Notes: generated from the sequence alone by a model not told the origin. A stretch of 64,000 bases of DNA from Prunella strophiata (GCA_036583965.1 JAZBQD010000021.1:15986266-16050265); one strand, 5' to 3'. Positions 49,401 through 63,400 are shown, counted from the stretch's first letter. A program made the numbers and translations.

Positions 49401-50204
49401 TTTGGAAACATATGGAAATCCAGATGTTCTCTCACGTAGCCCTGGAAAAGAGCAGTGCAGACTATGTTCAGTAGATGCCAGTTATGATCTTATACATATT
49501 TTTAGAGAAATGCTGCAATTCTTAAAAAAAGAGAAATTGATCTTAATGGTAAGTGACATTTTAGTTCAGTCACAATTACAATCAACCAGACTTACTCTTT
49601 GCATTAGTAGCATGATATGGTCCTTAAGTTCACACAGGGTTAAGTTTGTCATCCTCAGAGATTTCTTAATGACCCTTGTTATCTAAACCCCCACTCAGAA
49701 TGGTGGCTGTGGATTATGTTTTCAATGCACATCCTCAGACATATTAGGACACGAAGTGAACCTGACAGGGAGAAGAATATTTCCTTTCTCCTCTGAAATG
49801 CCCCAGGAGGGTTTTCTGCAGGTGACCTCTTCAGACCTTGGCTCTACATTAGAGTTATTGTCCTGAGAGAAGATTCAGTTAAAACACACAATTCATTTCA
49901 TATAGTGCTCTTGAGTTTATTCTTGGTGGCAGCTAACTTGTAAAATTTTATTATGGATTCTTCTTTGGTTTGCTTGATGGAAAACAATTATTCTATCATC
50001 AAGTCTAAATGATATACCTTGCTAGACTACACAATTTTTTTCCCATTACTATTTTCAGATAAAACGTTAATTTCTGTTTAGAAAGAAGTTCCAAAACATC
50101 TTTCCTAACATATTATCAATATATTAATTCACACTTCTAAATGCCTGTGTTCAAGCAGGTCTGTTATCCTAAAACAAGACTTACGACTTCTGAATACGAG
50201 CTGT

Positions 50205-50241
<37 letters not shown>

Positions 50242-50255
50242 AATAATAATAATAA
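50205..50255. repeat. Compound microsatellite (TGA)12(TAA)5
   Basis: Twelve TGA units (50205-50240) run directly into five TAA units (50241-50255). A G-to-A change within the array followed by independent expansion would produce this. It is likely length-polymorphic. Its apparent poly-Met/poly-Ile reading frame is not a gene. Confidence 0.95.
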
Positions 50256-53200
50256 CCAATGTGCTGGTGTCTCTTAAGAGAGGAGAGCTGGCTGTAGTAG
50301 GCAAATACACAAATGCTTGGTAAGAGTTCACCTGTGCCTGAAACTGCCTACACTGTCACCAGACAGAAAGACACGGAGCAGCAGAGTCCTACCCTGGGAA
50401 GTGCAGCTACAGCACAGAAAAATAAGCAACTCCTGCCCAAATAAACAGGCTGTCTCTGAGAAGCAGCTGTCCCCAGAGCCCTGCTCTGCCCCAGCAGCAG
50501 CAGCAGGGAGCTTTTGGAGCAGCAGTGCCCTGCTTTTCCAGCCCTGCTCCCTGGCCAGGCTGCTGCAGCTGCCCTGTCCCACTCAGGCACCTCTGCTCTC
50601 CATTACCCAGGGCAGGTGCACCCCAAGCAGCTCAGAGGCTTTGAGAAGGGCTTTGCTGCCACCTAGAACCAAGACTACTAAATCCCAGCTGAGAAGCCTA
50701 TTCAGGTGTGAGGCTCTCAGTCAGTGGAATTTTCTCCACAGCAGGCCTGGCATTTACTTGGAGGGAAATGTCAGTGACAGCAGAGCTAAGCCCATACAAT
50801 TTATTTACAAGCATGTTCTGAGATGATTGTGGAGTGTAACTGACCTTGAAATACATTCCTCTATGAGGACTTTGGCAGGGAGCTATTTTTATGCTACAAT
50901 AAAATTTCCAGTGCTGTGACCCCACCCTGGTTTCGTGCCATGGCCTTACACCTGCTCAGAGTGACAACCCCCAGCCAAGGCAAGAAGCCACAGCCACCCT
51001 TTCCTCTGCCTGAGCCTGGGAATTCTCTAAAAAAGAGAAGTAAAAGTGGATAATGAATGTATCTGAAACCTCTTAAAACTTCACCAGGATTAGAGAAAAG
51101 AACCCACCCATCTACAAACTGCAGCAGGTGCACTCACCTTGTAACTAATGCCTCAAAAATTGACAGGTTTTTCTTAGATGGGCCTATTTTCTGGAAAAAT
51201 AGAGCACTTCAGACATTATCTTTTCTTTTATATAGACAACATGCACTGGAAGTCTGACACACATTCAAAACCAATGAAAAATCCTCATTTATTTGAGGAG
51301 TCTCTGCTCCTCAAAATATTTGTATCAATCCTTTTCTTTTAAATTCCAAGGCAACAGTCATTTAAATTGAGGTTCACTTCTTATCCCACAGATTTGCTCT
51401 TCCCAAGTTACTGTTTCTTGTGGAACTTTCTCTTGCAAAACAATCTTCTAAAGAATTCACAGATACTTATAGAGCCATTATTCATATATTTGTTATATAT
51501 ATCAAGTGAAAAATCCAGGCCACTGAAAATATTATGCAGCTTCTTCAGTGCAGTGTGCAGTCAGATTGCTCTGATAAGATGGCAGATGCAACCTAGGAAA
51601 TTAAAGTAAAGCCAGTACTGTGGATTTGTATTTTGAACCTGGTTGAAAGCACAATGAACATTTAAAGCAGCTTTATACAAAGCCCATTCCCAAGGATGAA
51701 TGTTGTTTTGTAGGCATGATCATGGTGGGTAAAAGTCTGTTGAAAAAGCCCAGGTGTCCTAGAGGAAAATGTTCAGAAGGTGATTTTATTTAAGGCTTAT
51801 TACAATGTTCTAGGAAACCATTCAGTGGGGTTTTTTCATTCTTACATATACCCTTGAACGCAAATTTGGAGGCATGCAGAATTATGTGATTCCATGGAAA
51901 TTAACATGGTAATGAATATTAACATGACAATTAATAATACACTTAAATGTGTGTCATGCAGTTGAGTGAGCCAAGAATGAACCAAATGTGTTGTACCAAC
52001 TAACCCCCCACAGTTACAAGACAGAAACGAACAGCATTTTGTAATTATACACAGTGACATATTTTCTCATATCTACTGCCAAAAAAAATATCACTTTTGG
52101 GAATTAAAAGAGAGAGCAGCAAATAGAAACAGCTATGTCATCAGTAATTGCAAACATGTTTTCAGCTCCAGCTTCTGATAACCATCCAAAGGCGTTCTTT
52201 TAATTGGTAAAATTGACAACTGTCCAAAAATAGAGGAGTCCTTAAGGGCCATGTTCACTCCTAACAAGTCAGATAACGAAATCAGAGTACCTAGAAAGTT
52301 TTGCAATGAGATGGGAATTAGCAAATAAGTGGTACAACCAAAAAATAAACAGTGCTGCAGCTAAAGGGGCTTTTTAGATATTACAAGACTCCATTAACTT
52401 TGGCCCCTGGGGTCTGATCAAGTTGTCCATAAGAGATGGACAACAGATTGACTCACTATATTTAAAATATAACCACCTCTCTCAGGAACACTAAGAGGAT
52501 TGCTTAAGACAAGTCTTCTTAACACTGGCACTCTCTAGCATGTGATAAAACAAGCTGATGAAATCCAAAACAACTTTAGAGCTGACAGAGAACTTGGTTT
52601 CAGAGCTTTACAACTAAAAGATGCTTTTGTAAGGCATTATTCTTAGATGCAGGTGAGATCTCAGCCCAAGATTCTCCTCAGTGCTGGTGGGAGAAGCTGA
52701 TGATCCCCCACCTCACTGACAGGAAAAGTGGCTCATGTGAATGAGGTCTATAAAACCATCCAAAGGCAGGCAGAGGGAGACTCTGCCAGGTCTCCTCTGC
52801 AGCCAAAAAAGACATTTCATCAGCATGATCATGTTTGAACATTAATCCTTACTTAACAAGGATTATTGCTTGATAACATCACAGGCAAGCAGGAAAGTAA
52901 GGCCCCTACTCTGAAGTTTCTTATCTAAAGAAATTTTGTCTCTCAAGCATCACACTGTACCCTTCATTAAACAGCAAAGCCAGAAGCCCACAGACTCTGC
53001 TCCTCATCAACTGAGCACGAATTAGGACTGAAATCATCTAATATTGGGTGTCTAGGGAATTCAGAATACCAAAATATCTGCAGGTCCTAGATGGCATACA
53101 AGTAATGAAAAAAAAACTTCAGTGATAAAAGCCCCAGTGCTGGTCATTTCCAGCTGGAACTGACCAGGAGAGCTCTCACCAAGAGAAATGTCTTTTTATT

Positions 53201-53797
53201 TGCCTGGCTGAACAAACATGTACTAAAAGCCTGTATGAACTACAGTTCTCTGTCCCTTCCCCACACAGTTCTGTTCCATACACCCCATATCAAAATTTTG
53301 CCATTTGCTTCTAAAGGTTGTGGGAGAAGTAAGTTGCAAGTTCCCTTGAAATCAGGATTTCCCTCTATGATTAGCTGCATCCTGTCTACTTGTTTAAATG
53401 ACCAAAAATACTTTTTTCAAAGAATAATTAATAAAACTTGCTGGGGCCCAAGAGTTGTCACAGACATATCTTTTGTACACCATAAACTATGTGTAAATAT
53501 GTATTTGGACAGTTGTTGAAAATGTTTAATTTTTCCCAAACACCACAGCTCCTTTCAAACAGTTCAAATAGCTTGATGGCACAATGCACATTTAAAGATG
53601 TTTTAATAGTCTGTTTTATTTATAGTTATTTACTCAATAGAGTGCATCAAGCCTTCAAAGCCTCTCTGGGCTATGTGAGGACTAAGTAAGCACCCACCCA
53701 TTGTTTTAAAATCATGTCATTTGCAGTTGATTGGTCAATCTGTAGAACACACTGCAATCAGACACTTGAGAAAAAAAAAAAAAGACTTGACTATTAC
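50256..53797. other. Unique sequence including the longest open frame, no gene recognised
   Basis: The 169-codon frame at 50317-50826 lies in a locally GC-rich stretch full of CAG and CTG. Two overlapping minus-strand frames cover the same bases. Residue composition (Ser, Pro, Leu, Arg rich) is typical of GC-rich noncoding DNA. Nothing else recognised. Confidence 0.55.
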
Positions 53798-53941
53798 CTG
53801 AGGGCAGTTACCATGATACTTGTACATCCACAGGGGACAATTCTGCTTCCAGGATCCAGCGTGAATCCAAAGCACACCCATTAACCAACACTCTGGTGCT
53901 GTTCTTCCCTCTTGGTAAGTAGCAGGATAATTCAGCTCTTT
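53798..53941 (-). other. Candidate internal exon, 144 bp, phase 0-0
   Basis: On the minus strand an acceptor (ACTTCCCCTGTGTTTCAG) and a donor (CTCAG, then GTAATA) bound exactly 48 codons with no stop, starting KELNYPATYQEGRTAPECW and ending YKYHGNCPQ. It contains three cysteines and four tryptophans. I recognise no family. The plus strand of the same block also offers an exon-like solution (acceptor CATCCACAG, donor CTTG then GTAAGT, one frame open), so at most one is real and both may be chance. Confidence 0.2.
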
Positions 53942-53949
53942 CTGAAACA

Positions 53950-56900
53950 CAGGGGAAGTTACAGATGAGGCAGAGCCCACTGTTAGTAAGATTTCCATTA
54001 ACATAATTTTAATGTAGGAACAAGCATTTAGCAATGTTTCCTTGTTTCTCTCTAGTTCAGCTGGTCTCTTTCACGTAAAACTTGGACTGAAATCTCCTTT
54101 CACAAGTTTTTAAAACATGCATTTTAAAACAATTCAAACATGGGAATAGAGGTTGATAAAGAAAGGATCTGACAAGCAGCACACCACAGGATCTTCAAGC
54201 CTGAATTGTTATGTTTCCCACTGAGTAGGTCAGTCAAAAAAATCTGGTTCCTATTTCAGTGCTGTCACTACCCTGTTGATGATATCCTGGTCATCACTGA
54301 GCAGTACACCTCAGTTTTCTCCTCCTGCAAAGTCCTTTGAAATTTGTTTTGAGAGATAAAGGTGCAAAGAGTTCTCTAACAACTAAAAATGGTTGTGATT
54401 GGTTTTGGTGTTGGTACTGTTGTCAAGCAAAGTTTCTTTAAATGCTCAAACTACTCCTCTGTCCTGTGCAGAAACTACTCCAACACTATCCCAGATGCTA
54501 TTGCATCACCAACAAAACTGGAAAATATTCAGAGCACTTAAGAGATTTGCAGAGACAGACTTAAGAGTGTACAGTGCATCAAACAATTTACCACAGGCCT
54601 ATCTATATATCACAGATATCAAATTCAATTTTAAATGCAAGAAGGGAAAAAATGAGAGATACGGAATTCATATACTGTAATTAAATGGAAAACACATGCA
54701 AACTGTAGCAAAAAATAATAGAAACATGAATAGTGTATGTTGCATCTGTCTGTTATTACAGTAGGAGTGGCAATGATTAGTAGACATAAGGTTGCAAAAT
54801 TATTTCTTATATAATATCACTTCCTGTGCCCACGGGGCAAATGTGATAAAGACATCTCAGCCCCAGGCGAGGGCAAAGGCAGAAAGCAGAGATCTTTCTG
54901 CTGGGAAAGAAGAGCACTTGGTTGCACAGGAGCCAAAGGAGGTGCCAACTTCTCATCCTTTGAAGGTACCAGCAACCAGTCTTGGAGCTGGCACAGCTCT
55001 TGGAGAGAAAGATACACTGCCAGGGAGCTGCTGCCCAGATATCCCAGTCAAGGAGGATCTGATTCAGAGTCACCCTGCACAGGGGAGAAATGCTAAGAAT
55101 GGTCTAAAAGCTCCAAAACGTTGATTTTGTGGACAGTATCATGTAAATTTAGTGGTGCATAAATGTGAATTTTTACATTTTCACTCAGATTGGGAATTTG
55201 CAATTGTGCACACACACAATTGTGGATGGCCCCACTCCCAGGAGGAATATTCCCATGCTCAGCATTATTCATGAGCCTTGTGCCATCCCTTGTCACATGT
55301 GAAATGTAAACCAGCTCCATCAGAGCACAGACATGGGGGTCTCTCAGGGTCCTGCTCCACCCAGGACTGAAGAGGCAGCAGCCTCTTGGTTCATGATGGT
55401 GATGAACTGTGCTTTTCTCTAAGAGTGTAACCCTGAGCTCTTCCAGAGGCAGAACTTTAACACGTTGCCTAAGAACACAAGATAAAGCCCTGGCAAGCTT
55501 GAGCTGGCAATCTGGGTGGAGGATCTCCCCCCTCCACCCAAGCCTGACTCACTGCAGCTCCCTGCAGCTGAAATAGGAAGGGGCAAGATCTTTGATGGTG
55601 GTTGAAGCAAGCAATCAGTTTGGCTGCCTTTTGGAAGTGCTGAGATAGGTGACCCCAGTGGGGATATACAAAGTTTTCAGCACTAAAAGTCCCACATTGT
55701 TTCTTCTGTCCACCAGAAACCTGAAAAGCTGGGCTGCAGTAGATTTGAGTGATGTTCTCTGTGCAGCTGCACTGATTCCCAAAAATGCAAAGGAGAGGAA
55801 GCTAAACCAACTTAAAACATCTCTGCTCCCTCCTCTTTCCAGGAGCTGCATCACTCAATGCACACGTGCCCAGCACTTACATCCAGTGCTGCTTTGAGCC
55901 TTACTGCATTGACAGAACCAACATAAATGCTCCTGGATTCTTCACACACCGTGCTGGGTTTGGAAAAGGTGGAGGGAGGAGGGCATTTTTCTGCAAATAG
56001 GATTTTTTATAAGGGACATAGTCACTTTTTGTTATTACAAATACAAGAGCAATAATATATACAGGCCTGAGCAGTAATAGAGATTCTGGCAGATATTTTT
56101 TCTCCCTGTCATAAGCACACTGGGCCTAAGGCAAGGTTTTCCTCTATTTAATAAAGAAAATGGAAAGGTAGGGAGAAAAATAAAATTAAAAAACCCCCTG
56201 CATTGCCTCTCAAATTACACAAGCTGCTAAATATTTAGGGCATTCTTTCCCACAAACATTTCAAATGGATGAGAAAGAGGTTTATCTTCTTGACAGTTCA
56301 CATCCTCTTGTGGGCCAGACTCATTCCTCTGGAAGCTCACTGAAGTCAATGATACAGCAACAGGGATGACAGATGAAGCTCAGGATCCACATTTCAGTGG
56401 TACCTGTCTACCTACTCAGACAAATCAGCTCAGGATTAAGATGCAAGTGAAGACACCACAGGTTCAGGTTGAGGAGAGAACTAAAACAGCATAAACAGCC
56501 TAAAATCTGCAGTAAACATGTGTGCAACTCCCTTCTCAGTCTCTTGGCTACAAATGAAGGGCTTGAACAATGCAAGGGTGACATGATTTTTCAGTACTTG
56601 ACTAGAGTGACACCTGCTCTGGCTGTTTGGGGGTTTTTTCCTGGTTTTAGTGAATTGCCATCACGTACTCTCATTGCATGGCTGGTTATCCTTCTTGTAA
56701 AGAACAGAGAAGTGTTTACTGTTGATTACCAATCAGTCAGCCTGCAAACAGCTTTGCAAATCATCAGTTTCAAAACAATTCCAACTTCCTTCAAGTTGGA
56801 AGCAAGGAAGCAAAACCAGCAAAACTCCACTGGCCTTTTAAACTGGAAATAGGAAAGCTGATAGCAATAACAGGTCTCAACCAATCTGAATTTATTACCA

Positions 56901-58439
56901 ATTGAATTAGAAGTTCATCACAAGTCCAAATGAAAATCAGTAAACAGTCATTAGATCAAGTAAAAATGAAAGTGAAGAAGACAGGAAGCAATAGCTATAA
57001 TCATCCATCCAAAATTAACTTATCAGCTATCAAGCAAATAACTGCTATGTTAAAAGCTTTTCACGTTAGGCCACTTGTTCTTCATAATAATTAAAATACA
57101 ATGCTTTAATAAAAGAGTTTCATTTATATTCTGGTAGTCAAGCTAGCACTTAGGCTTGATTCTGGGCTGTTCTCAATTAAGAACTGTTTATGGTCTCCAA
57201 AATCCCTTCTTGGATGCTTCTGAGGTTCTGCACCAGAAAGAGGAGGGGAAAATTGGCAAATCATGATAGAGATGTGAGCGCTGTGCTGGGGAAAAAGAGC
57301 AACCACCCCTATGGAATCTGGATTCTAAACTCAACCAAAGCCAAGCTGCAATGAAATGTAAAGCTTTGGCCAAATTCCTAAATTCTAGTATCACGATTTT
57401 CATTTACAGTGCTTATTTTGCAGCACGCATTGATTTCGCGTTGGGCAAACCGCTACTTTTGAGACAAATTTTCCATTTGCAAGGTTTTCCTCTGCCATTT
57501 CCCAGCTCCATCTCCCACACCGAGCTCCCCACGTCCTGCCCTGTGGGAGCTTCATCCCCGAGGCACAGAGCTGCCCTCTGACAACCCCATCACACTGACA
57601 GCAAGGATGAGCTCGTCCCAAGCCGCCCTGGTGTCCCACCCCCCAGATTTTTGGGGGCACAGAGGCACAGCACACACCCTCTGATATCACCCTCCCCACT
57701 GCTGCACAAAGGGGAAGCCATGAGCACATGACAGAGACAGCCACTGTTCTTCCTCACTTCAAAAGACAATACCCTGGCACTAATAATCCTTCACACTTAG
57801 TAACAGCCAGCTTCATAAACAGTAATTAAAGATGCCTTCTGGTGTACCTGCAAAGGAAACATGATTTTTGTTCTCCACAAGGACCACATTTTCTTTAGTG
57901 ACTTCTGATTAAAGGAGCCAAACTTAAGCACAAAAGGATTAATTTTCAGGGGAACAAGCAGCTACAGGTCACATTTTATGACCTTTTAACAATGCCTCCT
58001 AATAGGAGCTAAAAGTTAAAATCTGAGATTTTCAGCAGAAAGCCTCACAGGTTTTCATTTCAGAAACTTTCTGCATACTGCTAATCAGTAATTTTGAAAG
58101 AGGGGCAGGACTCATATAGCAAAGATTGTGAAATCTGCTAAATCAGTTTTACATATACATACATTAAAAAACCCCTTGCTTATTCCCCTGACATCACATT
58201 GAGTAAACCTGCCAGGGATGAATTAAAGCAGCATTCCTGAGATTCACTATATTGACTGTTCATTGGCTTGCACCTCTTCTTTCATTTTTAATTTTCAAAC
58301 TGGCCAAGACTTTTACCACTCACCATTTCTCCAAAAATTAAGCCCACTCTGAGCACTATCTGGAAGTGAAAACGTGACAGTTAGAGCCCTGCCCACTCAG
58401 AAAACCCAGTGCAACCTGGGTGAGCCCAGAGACACCAAG
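53950..58439. other. Unique sequence, no gene recognised
   Basis: 57.4-57.7 kb is GC-richer with a small CpG cluster (57425-57451). Open frames there have no family resemblance. Confidence 0.5.
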
Positions 58440-58630
58440 TCACTGCTCTGTCTAATTACAAACCCGAGGCAGATTAACCTTTGATGACTAAATTAATCTT
58501 CTAAATAAAATGAATATGCATCAGCCTGCAAATTAGGATTAAATGCTTAGCAGAATCTTTATGTGATCAAGCAGGTTTTGTGGTGCAGATGTTAACCATT
58601 AACATAAAGCAATAAAATCATTCTTTTTTT
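58440..58630. promoter_or_regulatory. Candidate conserved noncoding block
   Basis: Dense TAAT/ATTA cores, a TCF-like CCTTTGATG, GATTAAATGCTTAG and TGATCAAGCAGG. It borders the MIR-like relic at 58630. Guess from composition. Confidence 0.3.
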
Positions 58631-58790
58631 CTTATAATAACACCTAACAATTCCAAAGCCACCTTTCATCTGAGAATCTCAAAGGGTTTCATAAACATAA
58701 TTAATTAACCCTCTCAGCATCTGAGACAAGAGCATAATAATATCCCCATGCAACAGCTGAAGAAACAGAGGCACAGCAACGTCCTGGATC
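58630..58790 (-). repeat. MIR-like SINE relic (antisense)
   Basis: On the plus strand, GAGAATCTCAAAGGGTTTCA, CATAATTAATTAACCCTCTC and ATAATAATATCCCCATGCAA are followed by CAGCTGAAGAAACAGAGGCA. These match, in order, the antisense of the 3' and core parts of amniote MIR-type SINEs (the TAAAATGGGGATAATAAT core and the CTCAGTTTCC block). It is worn but recognisable. CpG-rich bases just after it (ATCGCGTGCC) may belong to the element's tRNA-proximal part. Confidence 0.65.
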
Positions 58791-59599
58791 GCGTGCCTCG
58801 GACTGTGCGTAATGGGGATGTTAAATGCTTTGAAGAGAAAGAAAAGACCAGGTTTGTGCAGCCTCCAGCCCTGCTCTCACTGTACACAGGCAGGGTGCCT
58901 TCTCCAGGAGGCTGAACTCCTGCCATGTCCCTCTGCCAGAAATGCCCATGGAGGCTCTGGACAGCCTTTGAGGTTGGCATCACCTCCAGCAGGCACCTGG
59001 GGCACAGGAGACGTGGGCACTGCCTCACCTCCCATCTGCACCAGGACAGCTTTCCCTGGAAAATCTTCTCTAGATGAAAAAAAAAATTTAAAAAATGTTT
59101 CTGTTGGATTTTTTTGGGCACTAAGAACTACTCCCTTGAGGTACTTTTTCCTCACACATGCCAACAATTTAGTCACAAGGAGACTCCAGTGACAGCATTC
59201 ACACTTCTTTTTGTTGACTGCTGGTGTCCCTGCAATGTGATTTCTATGTCTTCATGGAATAAAAAGCTTGCATGGAAAGTTACCACTTCCATCCACATTC
59301 TCACACTGCCATGGGAGAGATGTGTCCATGGTTCTTCCAGGCTCTCACAGAAATCCAAATGTTTTCAGGGAATCAAGGAAAACTGCTGAGGATTACATTG
59401 TGTGTTTATTCTTCCAACAGGATATTCGTTTCCATGGGGTTTACAATTAGGAATTTAGAAAATACATACACCATGACTTTTCAGCCTTACTACCCCGATT
59501 TTAATTTCATTATTTTCAAGCCTTATGCATTTTATTATTATCAAACTAAAAAATTAAGTTTTAATTTGATCTATTTAAGTCAAAACTAATGTAAGAGTA

Positions 59600-60480
59600 T
59601 TGCTGACCTACAGCCAGGCATGGGAAAATTCACATTCTTGATGATTCAATTTGTTGGCACATTTTGTTGTCTAATTGTAGCAGGTTCTCCTGGTGTATAA
59701 GTTTTATTTTATGCAAACTAATCTGCTGGTGTAAAATATCTGATGCTGCAAATGTAATTTTATTTGTTAAAGAGGTAACTGGATAAGTTCTCAAGGCCAG
59801 TTTAAATTTCTTGGCTTTTAAAAGGAATTTTGAACTAAAAATTTACCATTATGTTAGAATACTGACATCACATATATAATTTTGACAGCGACTTCCTCAA
59901 TACTGGAAGTTAGACATTGAAAAGCATTTGTTGTTTTCATACAATGACTGCTAAAATCCATGGAAAAATTCCAAGGACTTTAATAAGCTTTGAATTGGGC
60001 ACATTATTACTATGAATGTAATTCTGGATACCTCCCATAACATCTAGGCCATGTGAGAAACTTAGGAAAAGCAATTAACATTCTTGCATCGACTTTTGTA
60101 TTTACATTTGAAATTTACCATTTAAGACTTTAATTCTCCATAAAACTGCTTAAATATACATAACTTCAGTGTTATTTAAATGTTTTATGATCTTCCTGAA
60201 ATGATCTGCTAATTAAAATCATTTACTTAACTTAGTATCTTAAATTTATCTACTTTTATTTTATTTGGAAGGAATTGGAATTTTATGCAGGTTTTGTTCA
60301 TTTTCTTTCTGAGGAAATCTTAATTTGGAAGGAAAATTATGATTATATGGTAGGGAGAAGGATGTCTTGAAGGCTGCAGACTTAAGCTAATGGTAATCAT
60401 TAGCTACCATGTATGACATGATGTATATAATTAAGAAATAAATTTATTACAGAAACTTGGAATTATCAATTAAAAAGTAG
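59600..60480. promoter_or_regulatory. Long AT-rich candidate conserved noncoding region
   Basis: About 900 bases with almost no CpG and no recognisable repeat. Many TAAT, TTTAAA and ATTTAA motifs occur, along with an 8-base inverted pair AGCTAATG (60385-60392) and CATTAGCT (60398-60405). It could be conserved noncoding DNA or simply an AT-rich isochore segment. Confidence 0.3.
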
Positions 60481-63400
60481 TCAGTGTGGTCCCCCAAGGT
60501 CTGATATGATTACCTGCCTTATCTGGGCTGTCACTTCCAATGCTGGCTGGAATCTCAAAGACCTCAGAGGGGACTCCCTGTGTCAAGTTAAATAAGTGAG
60601 ACAACCTTAGTGGAAAAATGCAATGATATGAGCTGGTGCAAACAGAACTCTTCTGGAGGAGAATAAAGAGATCAATTTAAACCTGAATATTACTGGCAAG
60701 CTGTTCTTCCTTCCTACTGTACTTCTGAATGGACTGGCCATTCCATCTGTGGCTGTGCCCCAGTCTGTTTGGTGTGCTAAGGAATGCTGAACTTCAGGGG
60801 CAATAAAGGACACCCCAGCCTGTTACATTTTTTTCTTACCTATAACCTCTGCAGACTTTAATTTTTTCTTGGAGTTTCCTCAGGTTTAAGGCCAGAAGAG
60901 TTAAATTATCTACTCTGACCTTGTATATATGCCAGGCCACTACACTACACTCACTGGCCTCCTTTTCTCTAAGCTCCCTGTCATCTCACTGATCCACAAA
61001 CATGTCTCAATTATGAGGCAGTGAATCAGTGTAAAAAAATAAACAGCTCCTCCCACCTGCCTTTGTCTCCAAAGTCTCAGCTCCAGCAAAATTCTGTTGC
61101 TCACCCTGAAACAGAATGAAAAATTTGGCATCCTCTGATGAATTAGATTTTGTTTTTCGTGCAGTGTCTCACATCTTTATTGCTCTGGGCTCTAGTTTGG
61201 ACTAAAAATAAAATTAATAGAAAGTGTCACCTCATCATATTTTTTACCTGATTGGTGTAGATGGATCTTAAATACTTTATATCCAGCTATGGAGGCTGAA
61301 TACACCTTTTTATGAATTCAGATACAAACCGAATAAAGTTAAAACACAAGTTGTTCATCCACAGACTCAACATAAAAACCTAATTTTTAGAAGCACTATA
61401 AAACTTCTTCAAACCAATATACATCAAGAAACATAACATACTGTTCACAACTCCAGCACCTGCCTATGCAGTAAAACTTTTGACATTTACCAGAAACAGA
61501 GAAAAGGAATATAACAGTGCAAAACTCATGATAGGGTTTTTCAGGATATGATTTGAAGACTGTCTGTTGGCTCCAAAATAAAGGCTCCTGGAGACACAAG
61601 GAGCCTGACAGACAGTGATTGTCTCCTCTTTTAAAACTGTGCTGACAGCATCAACTGTTGTTCACTTTGGTGTCAGGGAGTGTCAGGAAGAGTGAAACAC
61701 TTCTTACCTTACCACGTCATGCAAAATTTAGCACCTCTGTCTTTCCCTGGATTCGCCCCACGAGCGCTCCAAAAGCGCACAACAAAACCACATGAAACTC
61801 AGATGATTTCAGATCACATTACAAAGTCAAAACACAGAACAGATTCACAGAAACATTTGCTAAGGTTCACCAACCTGTTGAGTGAACCTGGGCCCCGTTC
61901 CAAGCAAATCTGGATTGATTAATGTTTTCTTTAAATCAACATCACCTGATGTTCTCTGCTACTGATGTGAATCTCAGCTTTTACTTTCCTCTTTGGGATT
62001 TTGGACTGGTGTAAGTACACAGCTGAAAACAGCACATGGAATGAACATTCATCTATGTATAGCTGAAGAACATGTATCACTGCTTCTGCAAGGAAATAAA
62101 ATATTGCAAAACCTTATCCCTCCAGCCACATCAGTATTTTGCACTATTATGAGCTTTTTTGGAGGGCTTGGTGTAGGGCTTCATTCAAACAGTTGATGCA
62201 TTTAAGAATACAGCAGTAAAGGAGCTCTTTCTGCATTTCAACCACGGGACCAAATCAAGATACACTCAGCTGTACAAGGAGTGGAACCTCTCTAATGGAT
62301 CTCTTGAAATCAATGGAACTACTTATGGAGTAATATACCATTACCCATTGTGAGTGAGAGCTACTGTAAATAAGCTTTGGAAAGATTATTCCAGCTACAG
62401 CTGTGCTTGGTGGTTTGTAATATTCCAGCACTCGCTAAATAGAAATAAATACAGTGGGAGACAGTGATACTCTGATTTCTGTTCTGACTGTACATTTGTT
62501 GGGAGTGTCCCAGCAATCAGAACACTCCATAAATACCTTGCCATGCCTGTGGGATTCCATGCTAACTTATAATCCATCACTGAAGCAGGCAGCAGCTCTT
62601 GAAGACATGTTAAAGCACTTCTAGGCTGAATGTAATTCATTGTTACACTCTCTGGCTGAGTGTTTATTTCCTCTTTCAGGAAGAAGTGGCTACACGTGGA
62701 GCAGTTGTATGCTGGAAATTTCACTTAAAATTTGCACCATATTAAGTAATTATTGAGCAAAAGCTCTGTATTTTATCACTTGATTTATCTTCTTTCTATA
62801 CGAAATTCTTTGTCAGTAACCTTTACATTCAGGAATTCTACTTTGAACATAGCATGTCTATACCTATATCTTTATCTGAAAAGTGACAAGTTTTCAGGAT
62901 TGAGACAGGTAAAACTATTCAGATAAACAAGAAGAACCTGTCCCACCCTGTTCTCACTAGACATGCATAAGTTTGTATTTTGTGTATCTAAAAGATACCT
63001 GTTCATCACATAGTTGTGCTATTTATTTTTTTTCATTTCTGACTCCTAGTTTCAGAGAAGCAAAAACTGAGGAAAATATTAAAGAACTGCCAAAGCTTGT
63101 GTTGGAATAGAAAAGGAACAGGAATATTCTAAGATAGACTGTTCCCTCAATTTCTTCTGGCCAATTTGTAGTCCCAGCAGATTTGCAGAAACTTTGAACA
63201 AGCACAGAGGCCTGGCAGTGCTGACATGAGCTGAACCCTCTCTCCTTGTGAAACTCAACCACTGCGACTTCATAGGCAGCTTTGGCAAAACACAGAGATC
63301 AACCCAAACGAAAAAGAGACTTAAAACTGACTGGATTCTTAAGAAGAATTTTTGTCAGCAACTGAAAAAGGACCCCAGCATTTCATCAGGGAACTTCCTA

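Noticed and set aside
49384..49686. Open frame with an internal GTAAGT donor near 49551
   Set aside because: The upstream acceptor is poor and the bounded segment shows no family resemblance; likely chance.
50317..50826. Longest open frame (169 codons, plus strand)
   Set aside because: Locally GC-rich DNA with two overlapping minus-strand frames also open; no family resemblance, no exon-like borders, low-complexity composition.
56325..56365. CACTGAAGTCAATGATACAG as a fragment of the sauropsid palindromic repeat
   Set aside because: Only one short arm is present, with no partner arm nearby.
58714..59121. 135-codon minus-strand frame
   Set aside because: It begins inside a MIR-like relic and overlaps a 126-codon frame on the other strand; no recognisable protein.
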